A stretch of 64,000 nucleotides of DNA from Mycoplasma sp. 2045. GTDB taxonomy: Bacteria > Bacillota_I > Bacilli_A > Mycoplasmatales > Metamycoplasmataceae. The translations under genes and the position numbers were made by a program. The notes under the pieces were generated by a model that had not been told where the DNA came from, ran no database searches, and saw only the letters and a program-made list of their open reading frames with translations. The stretch is from assembly GCF_024582715.1 (NCBI RefSeq), contig NZ_CP102083.1, positions 701,085 to 765,084 of the forward strand. Direction: 5' to 3'. Below, one piece after another: positions 52,401 through 64,000 of the stretch; position 1 is the stretch's first letter; every line of letters starts with the position of its first letter.

Positions 52401-55400
52401 TGTCATATGTATAATCATCACCGATAATGATAAATTCTGAACCATTTACATTAATTTTGTAATCTTCAGGAAGATTTTTGATTAATTCAACCATTCCGAT
52501 TGGATTATTTGGTAATTCACCATCGTAAATTTTCTTGTTGTTTTTAGCTAATCATACATAGTTAACTTTTGCAATGTATGAACTTGTTTGGTCAAATTTA
52601 AGCGTGTTATCTAATTTGTTAACACCGGTAATTGTGTTCATAACATCTTCAATAAGTTTAATAATGTTTACACCAAATGGTGAGTAATTTTCAATGTTAT
52701 CTCCAACTTTTGAATATCAGTATTGAATGATTTCGTTGTCAAAAGCAACATCTAAAATTCATTCTTTACCAATAGTTGCAAACACAGGTTTTCCTTTTTC
52801 GAATGAACTAATAAATTCACTTAATTCAACATCATTTCTAGCTAATTCCTCAAAGTTAATAATCTTATCCATTATCAAGTAAGCAATATTTGCTTTATTT
52901 TTACCACTTTCTCCTAGGTTGTTTGTGTTTGTTAAGAATCAAACTGCAACTTCAGGATGTTTAACAATTGTTAATGGGTGTAATAATGCATCTGAAATCC
53001 CTAATCTAACAACTGGAATTTCATTAATTGAGTTACTTAAGTAAATGTTAAATGTATCAAAGTGTTTTACAAATAATTCATTTGAAAATACACCTTTAAT
53101 TAAGTTTTCTAACACAACTGAATCGATGTTTGTAAATTCTGATGTGTAAACATCTCTGAAGTGTTCTGTGTTGAATTTACCGTATAACTCAGCTGTTGCA
53201 ATGTATGCAAATGATTGAATAATTTCTAACTCATTATCTTGCACATATTGTTTATATTGAGGGAATTTTTTAATTAATTCAGCTAATAATGAATTTGTGT
53301 AGTTACCTTGTTCATCTTTTGCAAAGAAGATTTCTTTAAGTTTTAAAGTATTTGCAAGTGATTTAGTAATACCAAACCCTGTTTTTTCAAATGAAACAAT
53401 ATTTTGTGATGATGGTTGAATTAAGTCAAATGAACTAAAGTCAGATAATATTTCTGAATTGTTAGCTAATTTTAATAATTCAAGAGCAAACTCTTTAGTT
53501 TTTCCACTGTCAGCATTTACTGATTTATCAAACATTTTCATTCAAACTTTGAATAATGGATATGCTTCTTTCACATAGAAGAACGGGTCATTATTTTTGT
53601 TTGAAATATCTAAGAATTTCTTAATAGCTTCTTGAACTAATGAGTGAACTGAATTATTTTCAATTGGCTTGTATTCTGCAAAGTATTTGTAAATATCTCC
53701 AATTGATAAGTTAGGCTGTAATTTAACATTTGAAGTTGTTTGCACAACTAAATTAAGAACTTGAATTCATTCATTAACTAATTGCTTAGCTTCACTTAAA
53801 GGTATTTCTCTTTTGTCTTTAGTAAATCCAAACACACCCATAGCATCATTTGTTTCTGATGATGAGAATGATGTTAGTGAAACTGTGTTTCCATTTCAAT
53901 TTTCAAATCTAACTTTGTATGAGTGAACAAAGTTGTAAAGTTTGTCAAATAAACTTAATGAATTTTGAGTTGATGTAGATGTATTAGTATCTGCTCCTGC
54001 TTCAGTTGTTGAAGAAGGTTGAGGAGACATAAAGATGTTAAGAAGGTCAAAGTAGTCTAATTTTTCATCATCTGCAACTGGAATTGTTAAATATAATCCG
54101 TTGTCATCAATTTCAATATTTGTCCCTTTATCTGAAAGGTTAAACATTGAAATAATTGATTCTTTAAATGATTTATTTGAACCTGGTAATGCAAATAATG
54201 ATTTAATAAGTCCATAAATAAAGTCTTTTGATTCAACTCCTGATGTCGCATATTTGTTTACTCTATCTACACTTTGATGTTCAGTGTAGAACATTCGTTT
54301 TTTGCTTAAAACAGCATCAATAAAGATGTCGAAATCAAATAAGTTAATTACATACTTAGTTCAATCTATAACGTTTTTAAATGATTTATCAGCTGAACCT
54401 GGATACAAGTTAATAATTTGTCAAATAGGTTTAAGTTGAGGCATAAATGAATTAAATACGTCATATAATGGGTTAGCTTGATCATTAACATCAGCTAATA
54501 AAGCAATGTTAATATTATCTAATAAGTCAAATAAATGTGTTTTGAATGCTTTTTGATCAACTGATCTAATAAATCATTCAATTAATTCAAGTGTTGATAA
54601 TTTTCTTACGTACTTAACAATTTCTTTAGTTCCATCAGCTTTTGTAATTTCTTTATCAACTAAATGATCATGTTCATTTAAGAAAAAATCGTTTGATTGC
54701 TCTGTGAATTTAACGAAGTTGACTGATTCAATAATTCCAATAATTGAATCAAGCATAACAACAGGATCTTTAATAAATTTTGATAAAGTCCCCACTTTAA
54801 CCGGAATTTCTACACCAAGTACATTTAAAACATTAAATAATTTTTGGATTTGCTCAGTTAAATATTGTTTTCTTTCTTCAAGAGTATCTTTTTGTGCAAT
54901 AAATCTTCTTAAGTTTGTAAATAAGTTAATAATAAGTTTATTTGCATAATCACCATTTACATTGTGTGATAACTTGTAAAGGAAATCAAGGAACAATTTA
55001 GGAATAATTCCTAAATCAATACGTCCTGATGAGAAAATTGTTGCAAATTTATTTATATTAGCTGAATATTCAGTAGCTTCAATAAATGCATAAATAATGT
55101 CTTTAGTTAAAAATCCTTGTTTTGTTAAATCGCTATCTAACAATACTTTTTGGATATTTTCAAAAGCTTTATTTAAAGTTTGTTGTGTAGCCGCTTCATT
55201 TAAAACATCACTTAATGGTGCTCTATAACCAAAAGGTAAGTAAACAACATTATCAAATTCATTACTATGTTCAACTCATCCTTCTGGATTGATTTTTGCC
55301 ATTAATGTCAATTTATTGTTTTCTAAGTATGAATCTGTTTCTTCTCAAGTTAATCTACCAGTTGATAAACGTTCTTTATCAAATTCAGAAACACCTTTTC

Positions 55401-57834
55401 TTGATAATGAAACATTTTGTCAGTAAAGTAACTTTTTATTAGCATCATAAACAGGTTTAATTATGTAGTATGTATCTTGTTCTCTTGATGGAGCAAAAGT
55501 AATTCCTAATTCAGCAAATTGATTAAAGTCGCTATCAGGTAATAGATTACCTTGCGCATCTGTTTCTGTTCCAACAAATTTTGCTAATTTGTAAATTTTT
55601 GATCTATCTCAAACTTCAGATAATTTAGTTTCTGGGTAGTTTTGATAAATTTTCACTTGTCCATATGTCATATCTAATGAAACGTATTTTTCATATGGAA
55701 TGACGTTATTAATAATTTCACCTAAAATCTTGTGAATTGCATAATATGGTAATTCTCTAGTTTTGAAGTAACCATCAACATTTGAATAAAGATTAAATAA
55801 ACCTGTTGGATTATCAATTTCATTGAAAAGTTTGTTTATATTGTTTTTGATTCCATCGATCTTTTGTTCATTATCACCCATATTAACAAAGTGATATACG
55901 AATTTTTCATTTTTAGATGTGTCGAATGCATCAATTGTGATTGATTTCTTGATACCTATGTTATCTGCACCAACTTTTTCTGAAACTTGGTTGTAGATAT
56001 CTTTTTTAACAATATCTAAAGCACCATTTTTAATTTTTGTGAATGTGATATCTCAGATTCTTTTATTAGATAAATTGTCAAATTCTTCTTCTGTTAATCT
56101 ATCTCTTGATGTTTCAATTTGTGCAATTGTTTTATATCCATCAAATGCATATTCTGCATAATTAGGAATCTTTGTTCTCTTTTCATAATTTAACACCGGT
56201 AAAAGTAAAACATTGTTTGGGACAATAGCACTTACATCATTAAGTAACTTGTTGTAAATATCAGTTAATTCTGAAACTGATTGTGATTTGTTAATTGATG
56301 CAGTTTGCAATCTTGTGTTTACATCGTTAGCTAATGCATCAATTTCCGGAACTCTACTCTTGTACTCTGGATGGTTGTCAACTTCTTTTCTTGTGAAGTT
56401 ATAAATTTTTAAAATAAGAGTTTTTAAGTCATTAATAATAATTTCTTTAATAGCAAAGTCTCTATCTAAATAACCTGGTTGGTCTGATAAATCAGCTAAT
56501 CTAAGTTGCTCATTGTATGTTAAATCATATGTAAGAACTGAATTGTTCTCATAAATTAACTCTTTGTTTTCTTTTAAAACACCTTGTTCATCAAAGTGGA
56601 TAAAGTATTTAAGTGAGTTTTTATTTCAATATGAGAATTTTTTAAATTCTGATGGTAATTCACCATTGTTTCCTTTAATTAAATTCTCCATAAATGTAAC
56701 ATATGCTCCATCTCAGTTTTTCTTGAATGGATCTACATATGTTGATTCATAAACTCTTCTTTGGTAGTATGTGTATTCCTCTTGTTTTGCAGCTCATTTT
56801 AAAGGAATGTTGTAAGTATGATTTGTTTCAAAAACAAATGGAATCGGTTTATCTAATGTTCTTGATTCATCATATAAAGATGAATAATCAAATTCTGAAT
56901 TTAATTCAACATTAACAACATCAGTTGGTTTAGCATCCTCTGGAATGTTGATTAAAGTTGAGTTTTTATCTTTATTAAGAATGAAAATGTAATTGTTATT
57001 TTGATATTTATCAAAACCAAGTTTGTCAGCAAGTGTTGCTGGTTCAACACTTAAACAAACTCCTTCATACATTCATTCTTTACCTTTAACCATGTCAAAA
57101 GTAGCTTCTTTTGTGACAATATTTAAGAATAAAGTTTTAACTTGAGAAAGAATAACATTACTTTCAGTATCTGTTGTAATGTATCCAATGTCTTCTAATT
57201 TATAAGTTTTATCAAGCACAAAGTGGTCATTTAAATTTAAAACAACTTGTGTTGTAACAGGTGAATATGAGTCATTTTCTTTTTTGTATAAGTTAACAAT
57301 GAAATCAGTTTTCATTCTCATTGTTTTGATGGCTTTATCAAAATCCAATGTTAATGAACTTGCGTTTTCATTCTTGAAGTCATAAGTGTTGTAGATTTTT
57401 ATAAAGTCAACTCTATCAATGTATTTGTCTTTATATTTTTCCTCATCAACAAATAAACTTAACGGAATAAATGAATCTGTAATTCTTGTTAAGTCAATTA
57501 CATAACCTTCTTTTTTGTAATTATCCGTTATATAGTTAATCCCTTTATCATAAACACTTTTATTTTCGTAAACAAGTGAATCTGATTTAGAAAGTCCGTT
57601 AACAAAATATCCATCATTGTATGCTTTCGCATTTGTTGATAGATTTAAATCGATTGTAATATTGTGTGAAACTGATTTTTTCTTAGCAGCTTCATATTGT
57701 TGCTTCATTGATTTAGCAGCATCATTTAAAACAGTGAAAACTCCTGCTGTTAAAAATACAAGGATAGTTAACCCTATAACAGTAGCTTTGTTTTTAAATA
57801 ATGACTTAAAGACTTCTTTAAACAAATTCTTCAT
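49426..57834 (-). CDS. Giant FtsX/MacB-type ABC permease (2802 residues)
   Basis: Read with code 4 this is one open frame of 2803 codons; every internal stop in the standard code is UGA, checked across all joins. TM1 lies at about residues 15-40. A huge predicted extracytoplasmic region follows (about 41-1910). FtsX domain 1, with three helices, starts near 1914-1938 (LLSILITLVAISIIFI). TM5 lies near 2085-2110, a second loop at about 2110-2665, and FtsX domain 2 with three helices ends PIDLLKGK. The layout is that of LolCE-like permeases (two FtsX units) with strongly enlarged loops. The ribosome site is AAAGGTGG. The substrate is unknown; the loops may bind lipoproteins, peptides or host molecules. 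Confidence 0.9.
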
Positions 57835-57893
57835 AAAATCCACCTTTAAAAATTTACTTATAATTAATTTATTAATTATAAAGCATTTTTATA

Positions 57894-57922
57894 TAAAAAA
57901 ACAACCGGAAAACCAGTTGTTT
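57894..57922 (-). terminator. Terminator after ftsH
   Basis: On the minus strand AAACAACTGG pairs with CCGGTTGTTT (one G-U) followed by TTTTT, separating ftsH from the permease operon. Confidence 0.85.
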
Positions 57923-57927
57923 AATCA

Positions 57928-60024
57928 CTATAATTTTTCAATTTCAGTTGCTTCTTCTGTAACTGAATTATCACTATCAATAACTTCATTTGAAACTAAG
58001 TCAGTAGAGATACTTTCTTCTTTATTATCGTAAAAATCAGTCTGTGTACTTTGTCCAATATTAGGGTCAGAAGTCATTTCAATCAATTCATCTAAACCTA
58101 CAGAACTAGCTTTTTCTTCTGATTTTTCTTTTTCAGGAGGTAATTGTAAGTTTTTAGCAATGTATTCAATTTCTTCTGCAACAATTGTTTCTTTTTCAAG
58201 TAATGAAGTTTTAATCAACTCTAAAAGTTCTCTATTTTTCTTAATAACTTTTGTAGCTATATTTTTAGCTTCTAACATTATTTTTCTAACTTCAAGATCA
58301 ATTTCATGACTAATTTGGTTAGAAATTGATGAACTTGTAGCTAAAGTTTTCCCTAAGAACGGAGAACCTTCTTCTTCTTGATATTTAATTGGACCTAAAT
58401 CAGACATACCAAATTCAGTAACCATTCTTCTAGCAATCGCTGTTGCTTTCGAAATATCATCTGCAGCACCTGTTGAAATTTTATCTTCTCCATAAATAAT
58501 TTCTTCTGCTGCTCTACCACCCATAAAACTTGCTATAGAAGCTAATAATTCTTCTTTAGTATAGTTGTATTTTTCATTTTCAGGCATCATTAAGTTATAT
58601 CCACCAGCTTGACCACGTGGGATAATAGTAATCTTTTGAACTTTATTACCACCAGGAACTTTTATACCAACAACAGCATGTCCTGCTTCGTGGTAAGCAA
58701 CTAATATTAATTCTTCCTTAGTAATAGTTCTAGATTTTTTAGCCGGACCAGCCATAACTCTATCGATTGCCTCATCGATTTGATCTCTTGTAATAATACC
58801 TGTATTTTCTCTAACTGATAAAAGAACAGATTCGTTAATTACGTTTTCTAATTGAGCTCCTGAGAAACCAGGTGTTCTTCTTGCAACATTTTCAAACGAA
58901 ATATCATTTGAAATACGTTTACCCTTAGCGTGTAGTTTTAAAATTGCTTCACGTTCTTTTACATCTGGTAATCCAACTGTAATAACCCTATCAAAACGTC
59001 CAGGTCTTGTTAAAGCAGGGTCTAAAACGTCTGTACGGTTTGTAGCTGCAATAAACAATAACCCTGAGTTTTCTTTAATACCATCCATTTCAACAAGAAG
59101 TTGGTTAAGTGTTTGTTCACGTTCATCGTGACCTCCACCAATACCACTTCCTCTTGTTCTACCAATAGCATCAAGCTCATCAATAAAAATAATTGCTGGC
59201 GCATTTTTACGTGCTTCTGCTATAACTTGTCTTACTCTTTTAGCCCCCATACCAACAAATAACTCAACAAAGTTAGATGCTGATACAAAGAAGAACGGAA
59301 CATCAGCTTCTCCTGCTGTTGCCTTAGCTAATAAAGTTTTTCCTGTACCAGGAGGACCTCCTAAAAGGATACCTCTAGGCATTCTAGCTCCTGACACTTC
59401 ATATTTTTTAGGATTTTTTAAGTAATCTACTATTTCTGAAATTTCTTCAATTGGTTCTTTATTTCCTGCAATATCAGAGAATTTTTTATCTGATTTAATA
59501 ATTTGAGCAGGACTATTGTCACCGAACATAGCCCCACCTTGTCCTGACATCATTTTAGCTTGTGATCTAAAAATAAAGAACATTATTCCAAGGAATAATA
59601 ATGTAGGAATAAATGGAAGAATGTATGTTGAGAAGAATCCTGGTTGTGGTGCTGATGCATTTTGAATTTCTCCTGAACTTACCACACCATTATTTACAAA
59701 TTTTGTTGCTTCTTTAAGAGGATCTTTAATTTCATACACTTCATTTATGAAGTTGAATGAACCAGGTGCAACAATCTCAAGTTGACTATTATTTTTTATA
59801 AGGGTACCGTGCATTTGGTTAGTGAAAGGATCAAACTTAATTAATTTAAAGTATGTTCCATCATCTTGACTATTTGCTGCATCCTTGATGTATTCAACAA
59901 ATTTGCTTGTTGAAATATTTTGAGGACCTGTTAGCTTACTGATAATTAAGTAAAGTCCAACTGATATTATTAAAACAACAACAAAAGCTATCAATATACC
60001 AGGTCAACGTCTTTTTCTTGGCAT
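57928..60024 (-). CDS. ftsH: ATP-dependent membrane zinc protease FtsH
   Basis: FtsH degrades membrane and short-lived cytoplasmic proteins. It has 698 residues. A first helix at about residues 8-28 (ILIAFVVVLIISVGLYLII) and a second near 127-147 flank an extracellular part. Then come the AAA+ domain (GGPPGTGKTLLAKA, FIDELDAIGR, NRTDVLDPALTRPGRFDR) and protease site HEAGHAVV. The C-terminal 60 residues are acidic and Ser-rich. The ribosome site AAAGGAGATAAA precedes the ATG at 60024, upstream of a UGA-coded Trp. Confidence 0.96.
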
Positions 60025-60080
60025 TTTATCTCCTTTCTTTGAGATGTTTTATTATTTAATATTTTTTATATTATACCTTA

Positions 60081-60956
60081 TTAATTTAGCAATTCACCCT
60101 TTAATTTGACAAAATATAAACCATTCTTTAAAAGGTATTTTGAAGTTCTGTTTTTAGACAGAATAAAATCAATAATTGATTTGATTTTCAATGAGCTTAA
60201 TTCAATGTTTTCATCAGAAAAATATGTGTGAATGTATTGATAAACTAAATGTTTTTTGTGCTTGAGTTTTTCAAAAACATCTTGCTTAAATCTTGATTCT
60301 TTTCAAATTTGAAATTCTTTTTGAATTTTTTTTCTTTTGAAACTTAAAAAGAAGTTTTTTACTAGTGTACAAGCTATAAATGTATTTTTATAGAGCGTTT
60401 TTTTAGCGAAATCCAACCTTATTTTATTTCTTGAATATTTAGGTAAATTGTTCGTGTAATCAAAACAAAAAGGTGTGTGATTTTTTTGATTTTTCTTTGT
60501 TATTGTATTTTTAAAATACTTAAATAAATAAGGTCTATAAATATTAATTCCATTAATAAGATTTGATTGTTTTATTCCGTAGAATAAAACATTTCTTTTA
60601 GACTGCTTTTGCATATATGCAGTCTCAAAAAAATCATCTTTATTATGAGAAATTAATAATTTGTCACAATTTTCTTTCACATAAACTTCTTTGAAAAATT
60701 TGTATCTCTGCTCTCTAGCTCAAGATTGAAAGTTACCTTTAACATAATCATTTTTAGATAACTCTAAAACATAAAACATGATATTATGCCTCTTACAAAA
60801 ATCTTCAACTACTTTTTGATCTAAACCACTATCAGCACGTTGATTGTAATTAACGTGAGCAACAATTATGTTTTTGTTTTTATATTCATCCAACATAAAC
60901 ATACTGTCTGGTCCACCGCTAACAGCTAGTAAATATTTAGTTTTTTGATTTGACAT
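60081..60956 (-). CDS. tilS: tRNA(Ile) lysidine synthetase, short form
   Basis: TilS makes lysidine at C34 of tRNA(Ile) so it reads AUA. The P-loop is AVSGGPDSMFML. HVNYNQR, ISHNKDDFFETAYM and the later RNKIRLDF region follow. At 291 residues it lacks the C-terminal domains of E. coli TilS (over 430), as is usual in Mollicutes. Its start overlaps pth by 20 nt. Confidence 0.93.
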
Positions 60957-61494
60957 TGTATTTGTTCATAACAGTTAGGATATCATTGTAGACAAATGAA
61001 ATTGAAGCTTCAGCAGCTTTATTTAACACAGGTTCTAAAACCAACATTTGCTCAGGTGTAAAATTACCTAAAACAAAATCTCTTAATGGTTCTCTGTGTT
61101 CTGTATTAATTCCAATTTTTAATCTTTTAAATTCTTGAGTATTAAGCATTTGAACAATATTTAAAACACCGTTATGACTTCCTCCTGAACCACCAATTTT
61201 AATTGCACTTTTTCCTAGTGGAAAGTCTTTTTCATCGTGAATAACCAAAATATCATCAGGATTAATTTTGAAAAATTGAGCTATTGCTTGAACGAATTCA
61301 CCTGATTTATTCATATAAGTCATTGGTTTTGCAATTATTAAATCATCTAACTTAACATATTCTCCATTAAATTTAGATTTGTTTAACTCGACACCCATTT
61401 GTTTACAGATTTTATCAATAACCATAAAACCAACATTGTGTCTAGTGTATTTGTATTTATCTCCTGGATTACCTAAACCAACTATTAATTTCAT
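60937..61494 (-). CDS. pth: Peptidyl-tRNA hydrolase
   Basis: Pth releases tRNA from stalled peptidyl-tRNA. It has 185 residues: IVGLGNPGDKYKYTRHNVGFM (catalytic His), KPMTYMNKSG, VIHDEKDFPLGK and GGSGGSHNGV, all landmarks present. It starts by TAATG overlap with the helicase gene and overlaps tilS by 20 nt. Confidence 0.96.
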   Translation of the reverse strand: MKLIVGLGNPGDKYKYTRHNVGFMVIDKICKQMGVELNKSKFNGEYVKLDDLIIAKPMTYMNKSGEFVQAIAQFFKINPDDILVIHDEKDFPLGKSAIKIGGSGGSHNGVLNIVQMLNTQEFKRLKIGINTEHREPLRDFVLGNFTPEQMLVLEPVLNKAAEASISFVYNDILTVMNKYNVKSKN

Positions 61495-63776
61495 TACACC
61501 CTTCTTTCTGTTTGGATAAAGAATCTTAAGTTTGTATGCACTTGATTAGCACTTGTTGCGTGTATTCTTTCAATTAAACTTTTGTAATCAACACTTTGGT
61601 CAATAAATATTTGCAAGTGTTTAATTGCTCTTGATGCACCTGTATAAAGCATTTTTTTGCTTTGCATAAATGCGTGTTCATTATGAATCACCATAATAAC
61701 AGAGTCAATTTCACTACCTTGGAATTTGTGAATTGTAGTGCTATATGCAAGTTGAATTTGTTCTTGAAATTCTCTTAATGAATACTCAATTTCTTTTTTT
61801 CATTCATCCCCTCTATAGAAAGTCACTTTAATTTTCTTAACTTTTTTGTTACCTGATTTAGAAGTTGCATCCTCATAAACAACATCAGTTATATAACCAA
61901 TATCACCATTAGAAATATTTTCGTTATTTCTATTTTCTAACTGCATAACTTTATCGTTTATTCTATATTCAATCTGACTATAGTTTTTTCAATTTGTTGC
62001 AAAAACATCATTTTTATTTATTGCATTTTGAATTTTCTTATTAACTTCATTAATTCCATATTGATGTCTGTAAGTTGGAATAAGGATAATAACGTTATTA
62101 ATTCCGAATTTTTCAACTTCTTTTGTATATAGCGTTAATAAATCATTATGAAAGTTTTTGTTATCTACTTTAAGTAAATCAACTTCAGAAGGTTTAAACA
62201 TTGAATCATCAACTTCACCTCTGTTAATATTTGAAAAATGTTTTCAAATTGTTTCTGAATCACTTCTATAAAACTTAGTTAAGTATGTTGTAGGTATATT
62301 TTGTGAAAAAATTAAATCATCTAATAAGTTACCTGGTCCAATTGCTGGTAACTGAAAAGCATCCCCAATTAAAACAATCTTTTCTAATTTAGGACTTGCT
62401 TTTAACAATTTATCTAATAAGTTAACATCAATCATTGAAAACTCATCAATAATTAAAATTCTTAAATCAACAATTTCTTCTAAATTAGCTAAAGAAATTT
62501 TTTCATCAGTATTAGCTATTTGTAGGTAGCTGTGAATTGTTCTAATTTGATGTTTAATCTTTATAGAAACATTAGTTGCAGCTCTGCCTGTCGGTGCTAA
62601 GATAGCGAATTCATTTGCTTTAACTTTGTTTTTCTTTAACGTTTCATAAATATGCTTAATAACAAATGTTTTTCCTGTTCCTGGTCCACCACTTATTATT
62701 GAAATATTTTTGTTTATGAAATTATCATAAGCAGCTTTTTGTTGCTTTGATAAGAATTTCAAATCAATCATAGCTTCAGGTTTTAATTTGCAAATTAATT
62801 CTGAATTAGCTAATTTCATTAATCTGTTGTAAATATATGCTTCTTTATCAAATGTGGCTTTCAAAGTAAAGAAACCAGGTAAAACTTGAATTAAATGTTC
62901 ATCTCTAATAAATCTTTCAAAAATGATATCTACATCAATTTCGTCTTTTATGAATGCAAAATCACTTTCTTCTTCATTTATTAATGAATTTCATTTTATA
63001 TTCGCATCTTCAATAGCTTTTTTGAATTTCACTTGCAATGTGTCTAAATCAAAAATTGTACTGTTTTGAGTTTCTAAATCTCAAACAACTTTATATAAGT
63101 AAGCTATGTATCTTTGATAATTTTCTTTAGTTCAATTCAATAAGAATGCAAAAGTATCAACTTTAAAAATATCATCAATTACTTTATCTATAAACAAGTA
63201 ATAAGGAGAGTTGTTTTTGTAATATTCAATGAAGTTAAATTCTCTAGAACCGTGAATAGTTGCTAATTTTTCAACTAAATCACTAACTCTTGGGTTATTA
63301 AATAAATTTATATTTTTCTTATCTTCTTCAGTTAAGTTTAGTAGCGATTTTAATCTTGCACTATTTTCTTCATAATATTTAACTAATGATTCTAGTTGTT
63401 TATCAGTAATTACACTTAACAATTCATCTCTATAATTTTCAATATCTGCTAGTTTAGTAAATAAATCTTGTCCAAATTCATCAATTATTTTTTTGGCAGT
63501 TAATTTTCCAATGTTAGGTACATTTTTTGAAAGATAATCAACTCAATCTGTTTGCACATCTTCGATTATCAACTCTAAATTCTTAATAATTTTTGAGTTT
63601 TTGTAACTAGCTTTAGGATTATCTCCAAACTCAACTTCATATTTTTTATATAAATTTGGAAAAACATTTGTAACAAAAACTAAGAATGTTTGACTTTTAC
63701 CTTCAGGTAAAAATAACATAAGTGCTCAACCTAATTCCTTACCACCTTTAATTTGCTTAATAAATTTACCCTTCAT
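61494..63776 (-). CDS. recD2: RecD2-like ATP-dependent DNA helicase
   Basis: This is a superfamily 1B 5'-3' helicase. It has 760 residues. The N-terminal 320 residues include a helix-hairpin-helix stretch (NVPNIGKLTAKKIIDEFG). Helicase motifs follow: I ISGGPGTGKTF, Ia ILAPTGRAA, II LIIDEFSMID, III LIGDAFQLPAIGPGNLL, and V/VI-like YSTTIHKFQGSE and YTGASRA. RecD2 is used in mismatch or replication-fork repair in other Firmicutes. A strong AAGGAGAGAAA site precedes the ATG. It heads the recD2-pth-tilS-ftsH run next to the presumed origin. Confidence 0.92.
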
Positions 63777-64000
63777 TTTCTCTCCTTACTTTCTATCTAT
63801 TTATTTAAATTATAAAGATTTAATTTTTATATATCACCCTTTATTTTAGGTGTCAAATTGGATTGTTTTTGATAAGTTATCCACATACTTAAAACAATAA
63901 AATATAAATATGTTAATAAGTGCTTTTTTACTTACATTTTAGACACTTTAGTTGTGGATAACTTTAGCATAACTATGTTGTTAAGGTTGTTTATAACTTA
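63777..64000. other. AT-rich region with DnaA boxes, probable part of oriC
   Basis: There are two perfect DnaA boxes, TTATCCACA at 63877-63885 (plus) and its complement TGTGGATAA at 63953-63961. A weaker box, TGTTTATAA (two mismatches), lies at 63988-63996. The spacer is AT-rich (for example AATATAAATATGTTAATAAG), as in a DNA-unwinding region. There is no open reading frame. dnaA is not in the window but may lie just beyond. The strong minus-strand bias of genes to the left fits leftward replication from here. Confidence 0.65.

Noticed and set aside
54704..54949. Plus-strand frames opposite the giant permease and FtsH (also 57617-58033)
   Set aside because: They lie antisense to strongly supported coding sequence, have no start signals and show mirror-type composition.
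49426..57834. Interpretation of the giant permease as several separate genes or pseudogenes
   Set aside because: All segments share one frame and every internal stop is UGA, which encodes Trp here; no TAA or TAG was found at the joins.

Overview
The window reads as a chromosome segment from a mollicute (Mycoplasma sensu lato). It is very AT-rich. Nearly every long gene is interrupted by in-frame UGA codons at tryptophan positions, and every gene whose end is visible stops at UAA or UAG, so it must be read with genetic code 4. No cell-wall genes are seen, intergenic spaces are short and many genes overlap. Genes such as hprK, D-lactate dehydrogenase, an ECF transporter and DUF2130 point towards the hominis/synoviae (Mycoplasmopsis) side, but this is only a guess. 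No tRNA, rRNA, insertion sequence or CRISPR array was found.

Layout. 1-2165: a cut-off ABC exporter and thioredoxin reductase. 2379-9210 (minus): a uvrB-uvrA-hprK-lgt run; uvrB carries a one-base frameshift. 9336-10356 (plus): two membrane-associated proteins of unknown function. 10443-13031 (minus): parC. 13273-13383 (plus): a 36-residue very basic protein. 13603-19246 (plus): dnaX-ybaB-recR-tmk-holB-rsmI, the familiar clamp-loader/recombination operon. 19282-25247 (minus): DUF2130, rsmA-tatD-mnmE and pyrH-frr. 25559-27156 (plus): a Cof phosphatase and a short RNase HIII. 27194-31514 (minus): tex, then D-lactate dehydrogenase overlapping a MIP channel. 31683-32408 (plus): a degenerate DprA. 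32465-36282 (minus): rplU-rpmA with an L21-type leader, an 80-residue unknown, a YitT-like protein and a divergent trigger factor. 36414-38558 (plus): ligA. 38635-46055 (mostly minus): rpsP-trmD-rplS, the ECF module ecfA1-ecfA2-ecfT, a GNAT acetyltransferase, an azoreductase fragment, ppa and rnhB. 46117-48339 (plus): an unknown protein and lysS. 48473-57834 (minus): an ABC ATPase and a giant 2802-residue FtsX/MacB-type permease. 57928-63776 (minus): recD2-like helicase-pth-tilS-ftsH. 63777-64000: two perfect DnaA boxes, probably the edge of oriC.

The strong bias to the minus strand fits leftward replication from an origin at or just beyond the right end. The most unusual items are: the giant two-loop permease; the uvrB frameshift; a T17 tract between ppa and a small membrane protein; a family of 20-25 bp inverted repeats next to promoters (dnaX, Cof, lysS, rpsP); a repeated pattern of leaderless genes with TATAAT-like boxes 6-9 nt before the ATG; and the D-LDH/channel pairing.
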